Below, in pieces: positions 8,266 through 16,657 of a DNA stretch of 64,000 nucleotides (position 1 is its first letter; every line of letters begins with the position of its first letter). Source of the DNA: Variovorax paradoxus (GTDB taxonomy: Bacteria > Pseudomonadota > Gammaproteobacteria > Burkholderiales > Burkholderiaceae_C); NCBI RefSeq assembly GCF_902712855.1, contig NZ_LR743507.1:2280001-2344000 (forward strand). The letters run 5' to 3'. Under the pieces are notes generated by a model that saw only the letters and a program-made list of their open reading frames with translations, searched no databases and had not been told where the DNA came from. The position numbers and the translations under genes were made by a program.

Positions 8266-9252
8266 ATGAGCAAAAAGCCCGTCCGCGTTGCCGTTACCGG
8301 TGCCGCCGGTCAAATCGGTTACGCCCTGTTGTTCCGTATCGCATCCGGTGAAATGCTCGGCAAAGACCAGCCGGTCATCCTCCAGCTGCTCGAAATCCCC
8401 GACGAGAAGGCCCAGAAGGCGCTGAAGGGCGTGATGATGGAACTCGACGACTGCGCGTTCCCGCTGCTGGCCGGCATGGAAGCCCACGGCGACCCGATGA
8501 CCGCCTTCAAGGATGCCGACTACGCCCTCCTGGTCGGCTCGCGCCCCCGCGGCCCGGGCATGGAACGTGCCGAACTGCTGGCCGTCAACGGCGCCATCTT
8601 CACGGCGCAAGGCAAGGCCCTCAACGCCGTTGCCAGCCGCAACGTCAAGGTGCTGGTGGTCGGCAACCCCGCCAACACCAATGCCTACATCGCCATGAAG
8701 AGCGCGCCCGACCTGCCGCGCAAGAACTTCACCGCCATGCTGCGCCTGGACCACAACCGCGCCGCCAGCCAGATCGCCGCCAAGACTGGCAAGGCTGTGG
8801 CCGACATCGAGAAGCTCACCGTGTGGGGCAACCACTCGCCCACGATGTACGCCGACTACCGTTTCGCCACCATCAATGGCGAAAGCGTCGCCAAGATGAT
8901 CAACGACCAGGAATGGAACGCCAACACGTTCCTGCCCACCGTCGGCAAGCGCGGCGCGGCCATCATCGAAGCACGCGGCCTGTCGTCGGCTGCCTCGGCC
9001 GCCAACGCCGCCATCGACCACATGCGCGACTGGGCCCTGGGCACCAACGGCAAGTGGGTCACCATGGGCATCCCGTCGGACGGCCAGTACGGCATTCCGA
9101 AGGACGTGATGTTCGGCTTCCCGGTCACCTGCGAAAACGGTGAATACAAGCTGGTCGAAGGCCTCGAGATCGACGCATTCAGCCAGGAGCGCATCAACAA
9201 GACGCTCGAAGAGCTCGAAGGCGAACGCGCCGGCGTCGCTCACCTGCTGTAA
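8266..9252 (+). CDS. mdh: Malate dehydrogenase (NAD-dependent)
   Basis: Malate dehydrogenase oxidises malate to oxaloacetate in the TCA cycle. The 328-residue protein shows the NAD-binding TGAAGQIGYALLFRIASGEM, the substrate-binding VGSRPRGPGMER, RLDHNRAASQIA with catalytic Asp/Arg, and the catalytic histidine in VWGNHSPTMY. This is the longer, cytosolic-type MDH found in beta-proteobacteria. The ATG at 8266 follows CTGGAG; an upstream in-frame ATG at 8170 would add a basic segment unlike the family. Two downstream genes follow closely on the same strand. Confidence 0.98.
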   Translation: MSKKPVRVAVTGAAGQIGYALLFRIASGEMLGKDQPVILQLLEIPDEKAQKALKGVMMELDDCAFPLLAGMEAHGDPMTAFKDADYALLVGSRPRGPGMERAELLAVNGAIFTAQGKALNAVASRNVKVLVVGNPANTNAYIAMKSAPDLPRKNFTAMLRLDHNRAASQIAAKTGKAVADIEKLTVWGNHSPTMYADYRFATINGESVAKMINDQEWNANTFLPTVGKRGAAIIEARGLSSAASAANAAIDHMRDWALGTNGKWVTMGIPSDGQYGIPKDVMFGFPVTCENGEYKLVEGLEIDAFSQERINKTLEELEGERAGVAHLL

Positions 9253-9266
9253 GGCTGGCCCGCAGC

Positions 9267-10046
9267 ATGCTCGACTGGAACCCCGCGCTCTATCGTCGCT
9301 ACGAGGACGAGCGCACACGACCCGCGCAGGAACTCCTGGCGCGGGTGCCATTGGCCGAAGCCGACCGCGTGGTCGACCTCGGTTGTGGGCCGGGCAACTC
9401 CACCGAGCTGCTGGTCAACCGGTTCCAGAAGGCGCAGGCCCTCGGGACCGACAACTCCGAAGCCATGCTGGTCAGCGCGCGCGAGCGCCTGCCCGGCGCG
9501 CGCTTCGAGTTGAGCGACATCGCGACCTGGGCGCCGCAAGACCAAGCGCCCGACCTCATCTACGCCAATGCGTCCCTGCAATGGGTGCCTGATCACGAGA
9601 CGCTGATCCCGCGCCTGTTCGACGCGCTGGCCCCGGGTGGCGTGCTTGCCATCCAGATGCCGGACAACCGCCAGGAGCCCACGCACCGCCTGATGCGCGC
9701 GCTCGCCGCCGAAGCGCCCTGGGCCGAGCCCATCGGCGATGCCGACCGGCTGCGCACCAAGCTGCTGCCGCTCGGCGGCTACTACGACCTCTTGGCACCG
9801 CATGCGGCCAACGTCGATGTCTGGCACACGATCTACCAGCACCGCATGGCCGACGCTGCGTCCATCGTCGAATGGGTGCGCGGCACGGGCCTGAAGCCTT
9901 TTGTCGACCGGCTGTCGCCCGACCTGCAGGCGAGCTACCTCGCCGAATACGAACGCCGTGTGAACGAGGCCTATCCGGCGCGCACCGATGGCAAGCGGCT
10001 GCTCGCGTTCCCGCGCATGTTCATCGTGGCGCAGAAGAAGGCATGA
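9267..10046 (+). CDS. tam: Class I SAM-dependent methyltransferase, trans-aconitate 2-methyltransferase-like
   Basis: The 259-residue protein has the SAM-binding motif VDLGCGPGNSTELL near residue 35 and motif II region DLIYANASLQWVPDHE, typical of the Tam family. Tam methylates trans-aconitate, an inhibitor formed from the cis-aconitate intermediate of aconitase. Its position between mdh and aconitase B fits that role. It starts 14 bp after mdh, and its stop overlaps the next start (ATGA). The closeness to Tam is by motif; substrate specificity within this methyltransferase group is not certain. Confidence 0.85.
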   Translation: MLDWNPALYRRYEDERTRPAQELLARVPLAEADRVVDLGCGPGNSTELLVNRFQKAQALGTDNSEAMLVSARERLPGARFELSDIATWAPQDQAPDLIYANASLQWVPDHETLIPRLFDALAPGGVLAIQMPDNRQEPTHRLMRALAAEAPWAEPIGDADRLRTKLLPLGGYYDLLAPHAANVDVWHTIYQHRMADAASIVEWVRGTGLKPFVDRLSPDLQASYLAEYERRVNEAYPARTDGKRLLAFPRMFIVAQKKA

Positions 10047-11041
10047 CCCGAGCTGTTCATCCGGGTGAAGTGCTGCTCGGCGCGCAGGCCGGCGGCGTGA
10101 CGCTGCCGGTGTGCGATCACTACAGCGGCGTCGAGGCGCGCATGAAAAAGAGCCTCGCGCTCCAGGCCGAGATGGCCGAGGAGTTCGGCGCCTGCGTGTT
10201 CGACGTCACCCTCGACTGCGAAGACGGCGCCCCCGTGGGCGGCGAAGCCGAGCACGCGGCGCTCGTCACCGAGCTGGCGTTGGCTGCGCGGCCCGGCATG
10301 CGTGTGGGCGTGCGCGTGCACCCGGTCGACCATCCGGCCTTCGCGGGCGACGTGATCACCATCGCCGGCCGTGCTGCCGCACGCCTCAGCCATTTGATGG
10401 TGCCCAAGGTCGAGTCGGTGGCCGACGTCCAGCAGGCCGTGGCTGCTCTCGATGCGGCCGACGCCGCTGCGCTGCCGCTGCATGTGCTGATCGAATCGCC
10501 GCTGGCTGTCCACAACGCCTTCGACATCGCCGCGCATCCGCGCGTGCAGTCGCTGAGTTTCGGCCTCATGGACTTCGTCTCGGCCCACGCCGGCGCCATT
10601 CCGGCCGACGGCATGGGTGCGGAAGGGCAGTTCAGCCACCCGCTGGTGGTACGCGCCAAGCTGGCCATCGCCTCGGCCGCGCATGCCTACGGCAAGGTGC
10701 CGTCGCATTGCGTGGTCACCGAGTTCAATGACGCCGATGCGATGCGCATGGCCGCCCGCAAGGCGGCCTCCGAGTTCGGCTACACGCGCATGTGGAGCAT
10801 CCACCCGAACCAGATCCGCCCCATCCTCGAAGCCTTCGCGCCCGACGAGGCCCAGATTCAAATTGCCACAAAAATCCTTGTAAAGGCGGCAGCCGCGGAT
10901 TGGGCTCCGACACAAATTGATGGCACATTGCACGACCGCGCGAGCTACCGCCATTTCTGGCAGGTTCTGACGCGCGCCCACGCAACAGGGCGCACGTTGC
11001 CACCCGAGGCGAAAGCCTGGTTTGCATTCGCGGCCTCCTGA
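10043..11041 (+). CDS. CitE-like HpcH/HpaI-family CoA-ester lyase
   Basis: The 332-residue TIM-barrel protein belongs to the citrate lyase beta / malyl-CoA lyase group. Acidic metal-binding residues are seen in VTLDCEDGAPVGGE, and LSFGLMDFVSAHAG and YTRMWSIHPNQIRPI are family segments. No citrate lyase alpha or gamma genes accompany it, so it is more likely a stand-alone lyase or thioesterase acting on malyl-CoA-like or citramalyl-CoA esters than part of citrate lyase. Its start overlaps the methyltransferase stop by 4 nt, implying translational coupling; mdh, tam and this gene probably form an operon. Confidence 0.8.
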   Translation: MTRAVHPGEVLLGAQAGGVTLPVCDHYSGVEARMKKSLALQAEMAEEFGACVFDVTLDCEDGAPVGGEAEHAALVTELALAARPGMRVGVRVHPVDHPAFAGDVITIAGRAAARLSHLMVPKVESVADVQQAVAALDAADAAALPLHVLIESPLAVHNAFDIAAHPRVQSLSFGLMDFVSAHAGAIPADGMGAEGQFSHPLVVRAKLAIASAAHAYGKVPSHCVVTEFNDADAMRMAARKAASEFGYTRMWSIHPNQIRPILEAFAPDEAQIQIATKILVKAAAADWAPTQIDGTLHDRASYRHFWQVLTRAHATGRTLPPEAKAWFAFAAS

Positions 11042-11075
11042 AACCACCCGAATCCAGTCTCAAGGAAACCCACAC

Positions 11076-11648
11076 ATGAAGAAAATTGCCCTGATCGCTG
11101 CCGTTGCCCTGGCACTGCCGTTCGCCGCAGTGGCGCAAACCGCCGCGGCACCCGCCAAGCCGGCGGCCAAGCCCGCTGCAGCAAAGGCCGAGGCCAAGAA
11201 GGCTCCGCCCAAGCGCCAGGTCACGCGCAAGGCCGCGAAGGCCGTCGAGGAGGTCACGCCCATCAACACCGACACCGACGTGACGCTGACCGACGCCGAC
11301 CTGGCCGTGGCACAGCGCGTTTCCATCGGCAAGGCCCAGTGCGAACTCGGCGCCGACGTGACCGTCACGCCCGACGAGAAGAAGCCCGGCTTCTTCACCG
11401 TCAGCACCAAGGGCCAGAAGTACCGCATGCACCCGGTCGAAAGCCGTACCGGTGCGATCCGCCTCGAAGACCCGCGTGCCGGCGCCATGTGGCTCCAGCT
11501 CGGCAACAAATCGATGCTGATGAACCAGAAGGCCGGCCTGCGCATTGCAGACGAATGCCAGACCGACGCGCAGATCGCGTTTGCCGCAGAAATGAAGAAG
11601 AACCCGCCCAAGGCCCTGTTCGAGGGTGCCGACGGCGAAAAGAAGTAA
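11076..11648 (+). CDS. Small exported protein of unknown function
   Basis: The 190-residue protein begins with a signal peptide (MKKIALIAAVALALPFAAVA, cut before QTAAAP) followed by an Ala/Pro/Lys-rich linker to about residue 60 and a compact domain of about 120 residues. The mature domain has two cysteines (KAQCELG and ADECQTD) that could form a disulfide. I do not recognise the family. AAGGA precedes the start at a normal distance. It sits between the citE-like gene and acnB, but nothing in the sequence ties it to the TCA cycle. Confidence 0.75.
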   Translation: MKKIALIAAVALALPFAAVAQTAAAPAKPAAKPAAAKAEAKKAPPKRQVTRKAAKAVEEVTPINTDTDVTLTDADLAVAQRVSIGKAQCELGADVTVTPDEKKPGFFTVSTKGQKYRMHPVESRTGAIRLEDPRAGAMWLQLGNKSMLMNQKAGLRIADECQTDAQIAFAAEMKKNPPKALFEGADGEKK

Positions 11649-11727
11649 GCGTATCGAGCGCGGGTGCGGCGCGGCTCTTGCTTGACCGCGCCGTACGCCC
11701 GCGAGCCCAGTTTCCGGAGAAAAAAAG

Positions 11728-14313
11728 ATGTTGCAAGCCTACGTTGACCATGTTGCCGAACGCGCCGCGCTCGGTATTCCGCCGCTGCCATTGAGCGCGA
11801 AGCAGACCTCTGAAGCGATCGAGCTCCTCAAGAGCGCGAACGCCAAGGATGGCGCCTTCCTGCTCGACCTGCTCACCCATCGCGTGCCCGCCGGCGTCGA
11901 CGACGCCGCCAAGGTCAAGGCGAGCTACCTCGCGGCCGTGGCCCACGGCACCGAGAAGAGCGAGTTTCTGTCGCGCGCCCGCGCCACCGAGCTGCTCGGC
12001 ACCATGCTCGGCGGCTACAACATCAGCCCCCTGATCGATTTGCTCGATGACGCCGAAGTCGGCGCCGTGGCGGCCGAGGGCCTCAAGAAAACCCTGCTGA
12101 TGTTCGACCAGTTCCACGACGTCAAGGAAAAGGCCGACAAGGGCAACGCCAACGCCAAGGGCGTTCTGCAGAGCTGGGCCGATGCCGAGTGGTTCACCAG
12201 CCGTCCCGAAGTGCCGCAGAGCATCACCGTCAGCATCTTCAAGGTGGCTGGCGAAATCAACACCGACGACCTGTCGCCCGCACCCGATGCGACGACCCGT
12301 CCCGACATCCCGATGCACGCCCTGGCGATGCACAAGAACGCACGTCCCGGCATCGTGCCGGAAGAAGACGGCAAGCGCGGCCCGGTGAAGTTCATCGAAG
12401 ACCTGCGCGCGCGCGGCCACCTCGTGGCCTACGCGGGCGACGTGGTCGGCACGGGCTCGTCGCGCAAGAGCGCCACCAACTCGGTCCTGTGGTTCACCGG
12501 CGAAGACATTCCCTTCGTGCCGAACAAGCGCTTCGGCGGCGTGTGCCTCGGCGGCAAGATCGCTCCCATCTTCTACAACACGATGGAAGACTCGGGCGCG
12601 TTGCCCATCGAACTCGATGTCACGCAGATGGAAATGGGCGACGTGGTCGAGCTGCGTCCCTATGAAGGCAAGGCACTAAAGGATGGCAAGGTCATTGCCG
12701 AGTTCCAGGTCAAGAGCGAAGTGCTGTTCGACGAAGTGCGCGCCGGCGGCCGCATTCCGCTGATCATCGGCCGCGGCCTCACGGCCAAGGCGCGCGAAGC
12801 GCTGGGCCTGCCCGTGTCGACGCTTTTCCGCCTGCCGCAAAGCCCGGTCGACACCAAGAAGGGTTTCTCGCTGGCACAGAAGATGGTCGGCCGCGCCTGC
12901 GGCCTGCCGGAAGGCCAGGGCGTTCGCCCCGGCACGTACTGCGAACCCAAGATGACCTCGGTCGGCTCGCAGGACACCACCGGTCCGATGACCCGCGACG
13001 AGCTGAAGGACCTGGCCTGCCTGGGTTTCTCGGCCGACCTCGTCATGCAGTCGTTCTGCCACACGGCGGCGTACCCCAAGAAGGTCGACGTCAAGATGCA
13101 CCACGAACTCCCCGAGTTCATGGCCAACCGCGGCGGCGTCTCGCTGCGTCCGGGTGACGGCGTGATCCACAGCTGGCTCAACCGCCTGCTGACGCCCGAC
13201 ACCGTGGGCACGGGCGGCGACAGCCACACCCGTTTCCCCATCGGCATCAGCTTCCCCGCGGGCTCCGGTCTCGTGGCCTTCGCGGCCGCCACCGGCGTGA
13301 TGCCGCTGGACATGCCCGAATCGGTGCTCGTGCGCTTCAAGGGCAAGATGCAGCCCGGCGTCACGCTGCGCGACCTGGTCAACGCCATTCCGCTGTACGC
13401 CATCAAGGCCGGCCTGCTGACCGTGGCCAAGCAAGGCAAGAAGAACATCTTCTCGGGTCGCATCCTCGAGATCGAAGGCTTGCCCGACCTGAAGGTGGAA
13501 CAGGCTTTCGAGCTGAGCGACGCCTCGGCCGAGCGCTCGGCGGCCGGCTGCACCGTGCACCTGAACAAGGAGCCGATCGCCGAGTACATCAACAGCAACA
13601 TCACGCTGATGAAGTGGATGATTGCCGAAGGCTACGCCGACGCTCGCACGCTGCAACGCCGCATCGCCGCGCAGGAAGCCTGGCTGGCCGACCAGCAACT
13701 GCTCAAGGGCGACGACGACGCGGAATACGCGGCCGTCATCGAGATCGACCTGGCCGAGATCCACGAACCCATCGTGGCCTGCCCGAATGACCCCGACGAC
13801 GTGAAGACGCTGAGCGACGTGGCCGGTGCCGCCATCGACGAAGTGTTCATCGGTTCGTGCATGACCAATATCGGCCACTTCCGCGCGGCTTCCAAGCTGC
13901 TCGAAGGCAAGCGCGACATCCCGGTCAAGCTGTGGATCGCACCGCCGACCAAGATGGACGCGCAGCAGCTCACCGAGGAAGGCCACTACGGCGTGTTCGG
14001 CAACGCGGGTGCCCGCACCGAAATGCCGGGCTGCTCGCTGTGCATGGGCAACCAGGCCCAGGTGCGCGAAGGCGCCACGGTGATGTCGACCAGCACGCGG
14101 AACTTCCCGAACCGCCTGGGTAAGAACACCAACGTGTACCTCGGCTCGGCAGAGCTGGCCGCGATCTGCTCGCGCCTCGGCCGCATCCCGACCAAGGAAG
14201 AGTACATGGCCTCCACCGGTGTGCTCGAGGCGTCCAGCTCGCAGATCTATCAGTACCTGAACTTCGACAAGATCGAGGATTACAAGGGCGTGGCGGATAC
14301 GGTCGGCGCCTGA
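11728..14313 (+). CDS. acnB: Bifunctional aconitate hydratase 2 (aconitase B)
   Basis: AcnB isomerises citrate and isocitrate and in many bacteria also hydrates 2-methylaconitate. The 861-residue protein has the AcnB domain order: N-terminal HEAT-like domain (AYVDHVAERAALGIPPLPL), swivel domain (~residues 165-380, with GDVVGTGSSRKSA), then the catalytic domain with GGDSHTRFPIGISFPAGSG, FIGSCMTNIGHFRAA and CSLCMGNQAQV. The last two carry 4Fe-4S cysteines. GGAGA precedes the ATG. An IS3-family element begins 15 bp after the stop and separates the gene from its probable terminator at 15686-15712. Confidence 0.98.
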   Translation: MLQAYVDHVAERAALGIPPLPLSAKQTSEAIELLKSANAKDGAFLLDLLTHRVPAGVDDAAKVKASYLAAVAHGTEKSEFLSRARATELLGTMLGGYNISPLIDLLDDAEVGAVAAEGLKKTLLMFDQFHDVKEKADKGNANAKGVLQSWADAEWFTSRPEVPQSITVSIFKVAGEINTDDLSPAPDATTRPDIPMHALAMHKNARPGIVPEEDGKRGPVKFIEDLRARGHLVAYAGDVVGTGSSRKSATNSVLWFTGEDIPFVPNKRFGGVCLGGKIAPIFYNTMEDSGALPIELDVTQMEMGDVVELRPYEGKALKDGKVIAEFQVKSEVLFDEVRAGGRIPLIIGRGLTAKAREALGLPVSTLFRLPQSPVDTKKGFSLAQKMVGRACGLPEGQGVRPGTYCEPKMTSVGSQDTTGPMTRDELKDLACLGFSADLVMQSFCHTAAYPKKVDVKMHHELPEFMANRGGVSLRPGDGVIHSWLNRLLTPDTVGTGGDSHTRFPIGISFPAGSGLVAFAAATGVMPLDMPESVLVRFKGKMQPGVTLRDLVNAIPLYAIKAGLLTVAKQGKKNIFSGRILEIEGLPDLKVEQAFELSDASAERSAAGCTVHLNKEPIAEYINSNITLMKWMIAEGYADARTLQRRIAAQEAWLADQQLLKGDDDAEYAAVIEIDLAEIHEPIVACPNDPDDVKTLSDVAGAAIDEVFIGSCMTNIGHFRAASKLLEGKRDIPVKLWIAPPTKMDAQQLTEEGHYGVFGNAGARTEMPGCSLCMGNQAQVREGATVMSTSTRNFPNRLGKNTNVYLGSAELAAICSRLGRIPTKEEYMASTGVLEASSSQIYQYLNFDKIEDYKGVADTVGA

Positions 14314-14327
14314 TCGCTTTCGCTGCT

Positions 14328-14355
14328 TGACCCGTCCTGCCATAGGTTGACACCT
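14328..14355 (+). repeat. IS left inverted repeat (OrfB side)
   Basis: The repeat starts TGACCCGTCCTG and ends GGTTGACACCT. It matches the opposite end at 25 of 28 positions; the differences lie in the central 5 bp. Confidence 0.9.
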
Positions 14356-15211
14356 ATGAAGGACACACAGCCGGCTTGATCCAGCCGGCAACAGACGCCC
14401 GATGAACCTCATCGGGCGTTTTCAATTTTAGGGACAGGTGCGGTCTCTCTTGGTTGTAGATCTGCACGGCCTGCTGGACCATCCGGCTGGCCTGGGTCAG
14501 ATCGGCAGGCCGGTGCAGCAGGAACTCCATCTTCAAGATCCCGTTGACGCGCTCGGCCAGCGCGTTCTGATAGCAGTCGTAGCCGTCCGTCATCGAGCAG
14601 GCGATGCCGTGGCGGCGGTGGATTTCCTGATAGTCGTTCGAGCAGTACTGGATGCCCCTGTCCGAGTGATGCACCAGCATTTGCCCAGTCTTGCGGCCCT
14701 TGAGCGCCACCTTCAGCGCCCGGCTGACCTGCTCGGTGTGCAGGCTGTCGTGCACGTGATGGCCCACGATCTTGCGCGACCACGCATCCGTCACCAGGCT
14801 GAGATAGACGAATCCTTGATCGGTCGGCAGGTAGGTGATGTCAGCCACCCAGACCTGCTCGCTGCCGGTGGGGCGCACCTGATCCGGCCCCTGCTTGAGC
14901 AGGTTGGGATGACGGCGCAACCGGTGATGGCTGTCGGTGGTCTTGTGATACGCCCGCCTGGGCTGAACCAGCATGTGGGCCTCGCGCAGCACGTCCAGCA
15001 ACGCATCGCGCCCCAGGCTCGCGTTGGCCTGGTGCAGCGGCTGCTTGAGAAGATGGTGCAGCTTGCGCGCGCCCAGCCGCGGCTGGCGCAGGCGCACGGA
15101 ACGCACAAGCTCGATCACTGTGTCAGAACGGGCACGGCATTGCTGCTGGTGCTGCAGTTGTTGGTAGTAAGCCTGGCGGCTGACGCCCCAATGGCGGCAA
15201 GCCCTCAACAC
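14354..15211 (-). CDS. IS3-family transposase OrfB (DDE integrase)
   Basis: The 285-residue frame is the rve-type DDE catalytic region. The triad is visible as Asp in VADITYLPTD, Asp in HHSDRGIQYCS and Glu in NALAERVNGILK. The N-terminal part carries the HTH_21-type segment (RACRHWGVSRQAYYQQ). The nominal start is GTG at 15211, but expression is expected mainly as an OrfAB fusion through -1 frameshifting at 15256-15262; no stop intervenes between the slip site and this frame. OrfA overlaps or abuts upstream. Confidence 0.92.
   Translation of the reverse strand: MLRACRHWGVSRQAYYQQLQHQQQCRARSDTVIELVRSVRLRQPRLGARKLHHLLKQPLHQANASLGRDALLDVLREAHMLVQPRRAYHKTTDSHHRLRRHPNLLKQGPDQVRPTGSEQVWVADITYLPTDQGFVYLSLVTDAWSRKIVGHHVHDSLHTEQVSRALKVALKGRKTGQMLVHHSDRGIQYCSNDYQEIHRRHGIACSMTDGYDCYQNALAERVNGILKMEFLLHRPADLTQASRMVQQAVQIYNQERPHLSLKLKTPDEVHRASVAGWIKPAVCPS
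14396..14430 (+). terminator. Rightward terminator-like hairpin inside the IS
   Basis: CGCCCGATG and CATCGGGCG form a perfect 9-bp stem with a 5-nt loop, followed on the plus strand by TTTTCAATTTTA. The sequence is also the coding region for TPDEVHRA near the OrfB C-terminus. Read rightward it should stop transcription entering from acnB. Confidence 0.6.
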
Positions 15212-15213
15212 GC

Positions 15214-15624
15214 TCAGCCCCGGGACGAGCTTTTGCGAGAGGACTTGCCCGAAGGCTTTTTTACGACACGCACCCCATAGTCCTTCTTCAGGACATCGAG
15301 CACGGCCTCGAACAACTGAGCCTTCTCATTGGCCTCGCGAAGCTGGACTTCGAGAGCCTTGATCCTCTGCTCAGGAGTCAGCGGCGCAGCGGATGGCGAT
15401 GCGGAATTCTTGATCGGTACTGGCATGGGAAGCCGACATGATGCCGAACCCCAGCTCTGGCGGCCATGCTTGCGCAGCCACACCAACACCGTCGAGCGAC
15501 CCTGGATGCCGTAGCGCTCCTGGGCCTGCTTGTACGTGAGCTCGCCTTTTTCTACCTGATCGACCACCGACAGCTTAAAAGCCAGCGTGTAGTCGCTCTG
15601 CGTGCGTTTGATGCCTGATTCCAT
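15214..15624 (-). CDS. IS3-family OrfA (transposase helix-turn-helix subunit)
   Basis: The 136-residue protein has an N-terminal HTH_Tnp-type domain (DYTLAFKLSVVDQVEKGELT, YGIQGRSTVLVWLRKHG) and a C-terminal leucine-zipper-like segment (RIKALEVQLREANEKAQLFE), the standard OrfA design for DNA binding and dimerisation. The ATG at 15624 is preferred over an upstream one at 15657, which falls inside the inverted repeat. Codons for KK in VRVVKKPSGK form the A6G slippery heptamer. Confidence 0.9.
   Translation of the reverse strand: MESGIKRTQSDYTLAFKLSVVDQVEKGELTYKQAQERYGIQGRSTVLVWLRKHGRQSWGSASCRLPMPVPIKNSASPSAAPLTPEQRIKALEVQLREANEKAQLFEAVLDVLKKDYGVRVVKKPSGKSSRKSSSRG
15256..15262 (-). promoter_or_regulatory. 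Programmed -1 frameshift site (A AAA AAG) between OrfA and OrfB
   Basis: On the minus strand this reads AAAAAAG, phased as A_AAA_AAG in the OrfA frame. A -1 slip continues without a stop through AFGQVLSQKLVPGLS into the OrfB frame. This is the usual way IS3 elements make the OrfAB transposase. Confidence 0.8.
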
Positions 15625-15648
15625 TGACTTGCCTTTTCTGAGAGGAAA

Positions 15649-15676
15649 AGGTGTCAACCCAGGTCAGGACGGGTCA
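15649..15676 (-). repeat. IS right inverted repeat (OrfA side)
   Basis: On the minus strand it starts TGACCCGTCCTG and ends GGTTGACACCT. It is the partner of 14328-14355 and borders the OrfA promoter region. Confidence 0.9.
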
Positions 15677-15685
15677 GCTCCAATG

Positions 15686-15712
15686 AAAAAGCCCCGCTCG
15701 GCGGGGCTTTTT
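15686..15712. terminator. Bidirectional terminator, probably serving acnB and the convergent glycosyltransferase gene
   Basis: AAAAAGCCCCGC and GCGGGGCTTTTT form a 12-bp stem with a 3-nt loop, with T runs on both strands. Removing the IS would place it about 20 bp after the acnB stop; it is 32 bp beyond the glycosyltransferase stop on the other strand. Confidence 0.85.
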
Positions 15713-15743
15713 CTTGGGCGGAGCAGCGGAGTGCGCGCCGCGC

Positions 15744-16604
15744 TCAGAGCGGCGGCTGGTTGGCCTGCAAGTACTCCCGGCCTGCCAGAACCATCGCCGC
15801 GCCGGCCGGACCGCCGACTGCATGCGGCAGGGATGTCTGCAGCGAGGTCGCGAAGTCGCCTCGGTAGAGCTTGGAGCCCTGGTGCGTCAGGTTCGAATTG
15901 GCATCGACGTAGATCGACTCGCCCAGCCCCGACCAGAGTCGGCAGAAGCCGTAGTCCTCGGAGAGGTAGCGGCGCGTCTGCGGATCTACCATGACGTCGA
16001 AGAAGCGGTAGTGCAGGCCGAGGTCGGCCTCGCCGATGCTGTCGGGCATGTACCTGAGATCGGGGTAGCTTGCCATGAGCCGTTCGAACACGGCGCGCTT
16101 GATCGCCATGAAGCCGGTCGGCGCTTCGTTCATCTTCATGAATCCGTCGGACTGCACCTCGAGCTCGACCCGCGAGGTGGTCTCGGAAGCCTTGGCGTTC
16201 ACGGTGTAGCGGGTGAAGGTGGACTCGAACTGCTGCTGCGTCGTGCCTTCGGCCACGCCGCCGTCGGGCCAGTTCTCGCGCTTGAGTGGGTACACGCCTG
16301 CCGCCACGTCGTAATCCGACAGCAACAGCCGGAAGGCCGCCTGGGCAGAGAAGCCGATGTCGGCGTCAATCCAGAACAGGTGCGTCCACTGCGGATTGGC
16401 GAGGAACTGGGCCACGCAGTTGTTCCGTGCGCGCGTCACCAGGCTCTCGCCCTGGTGCGTGAGTACCTGCAGCCGCATGCCGGCGCGCTCGGCCTGGACG
16501 GTGAAGTTCAGCATCGAGGTGAGGTAGTTCAGGAAGACCTTGCCGTCGTGGCTCGGTGTGACGATCACGGGAAAGATCTGCCGGAGTTCGGATGGGTCGA
16601 GCAT
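15744..16604 (-). CDS. GT-A-fold glycosyltransferase-like protein
   Basis: The 286-residue protein resembles ANP1/GT2-like glycosyltransferases: a nucleotide-sugar-binding start (FPVIVTPSHDGKVFLNYL), the segment LVTRARNNCVAQFL, and a DxD-type metal motif in WIDADIGFS near residue 80. No signal peptide is seen, so it should act in the cytoplasm. It lies 53 bp downstream of a DUF2827 gene on the same strand, and the pair diverges from the giant adhesin gene. I infer it helps glycosylate a surface product, possibly the adhesin, but neither acceptor nor donor can be read from the sequence. Confidence 0.7.
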   Translation of the reverse strand: MLDPSELRQIFPVIVTPSHDGKVFLNYLTSMLNFTVQAERAGMRLQVLTHQGESLVTRARNNCVAQFLANPQWTHLFWIDADIGFSAQAAFRLLLSDYDVAAGVYPLKRENWPDGGVAEGTTQQQFESTFTRYTVNAKASETTSRVELEVQSDGFMKMNEAPTGFMAIKRAVFERLMASYPDLRYMPDSIGEADLGLHYRFFDVMVDPQTRRYLSEDYGFCRLWSGLGESIYVDANSNLTHQGSKLYRGDFATSLQTSLPHAVGGPAGAAMVLAGREYLQANQPPL

Positions 16605-16657
16605 GTCAGGTTCCGTTTGCTTGTCGTTGTCGTTGTCGCTGTCTGTGACCGTCGAGC

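Larger units (their letters stand above)
14328..15676 (-). mobile_element. Intact IS3-family insertion sequence, 1349 bp
   Basis: The element starts TGACCC and ends GGGTCA, giving the TG...CA termini of the IS3 family. Terminal inverted repeats of 28 bp match at 25 positions. GCT is present on both sides (14325-14327 and 15677-15679), consistent with a 3-bp target duplication. It encodes OrfA and OrfB on the minus strand with a frameshift signal between them. Complete ends, frames and target duplication suggest a recent and possibly active insertion. I could not assign a named IS. Confidence 0.93.

Noticed and set aside
15211..15262. OrfA/OrfB split as a disabling frameshift mutation in the IS
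   Set aside because: An in-phase A6G slip site and an open -1 frame show this is the normal programmed frameshift of IS3 elements.
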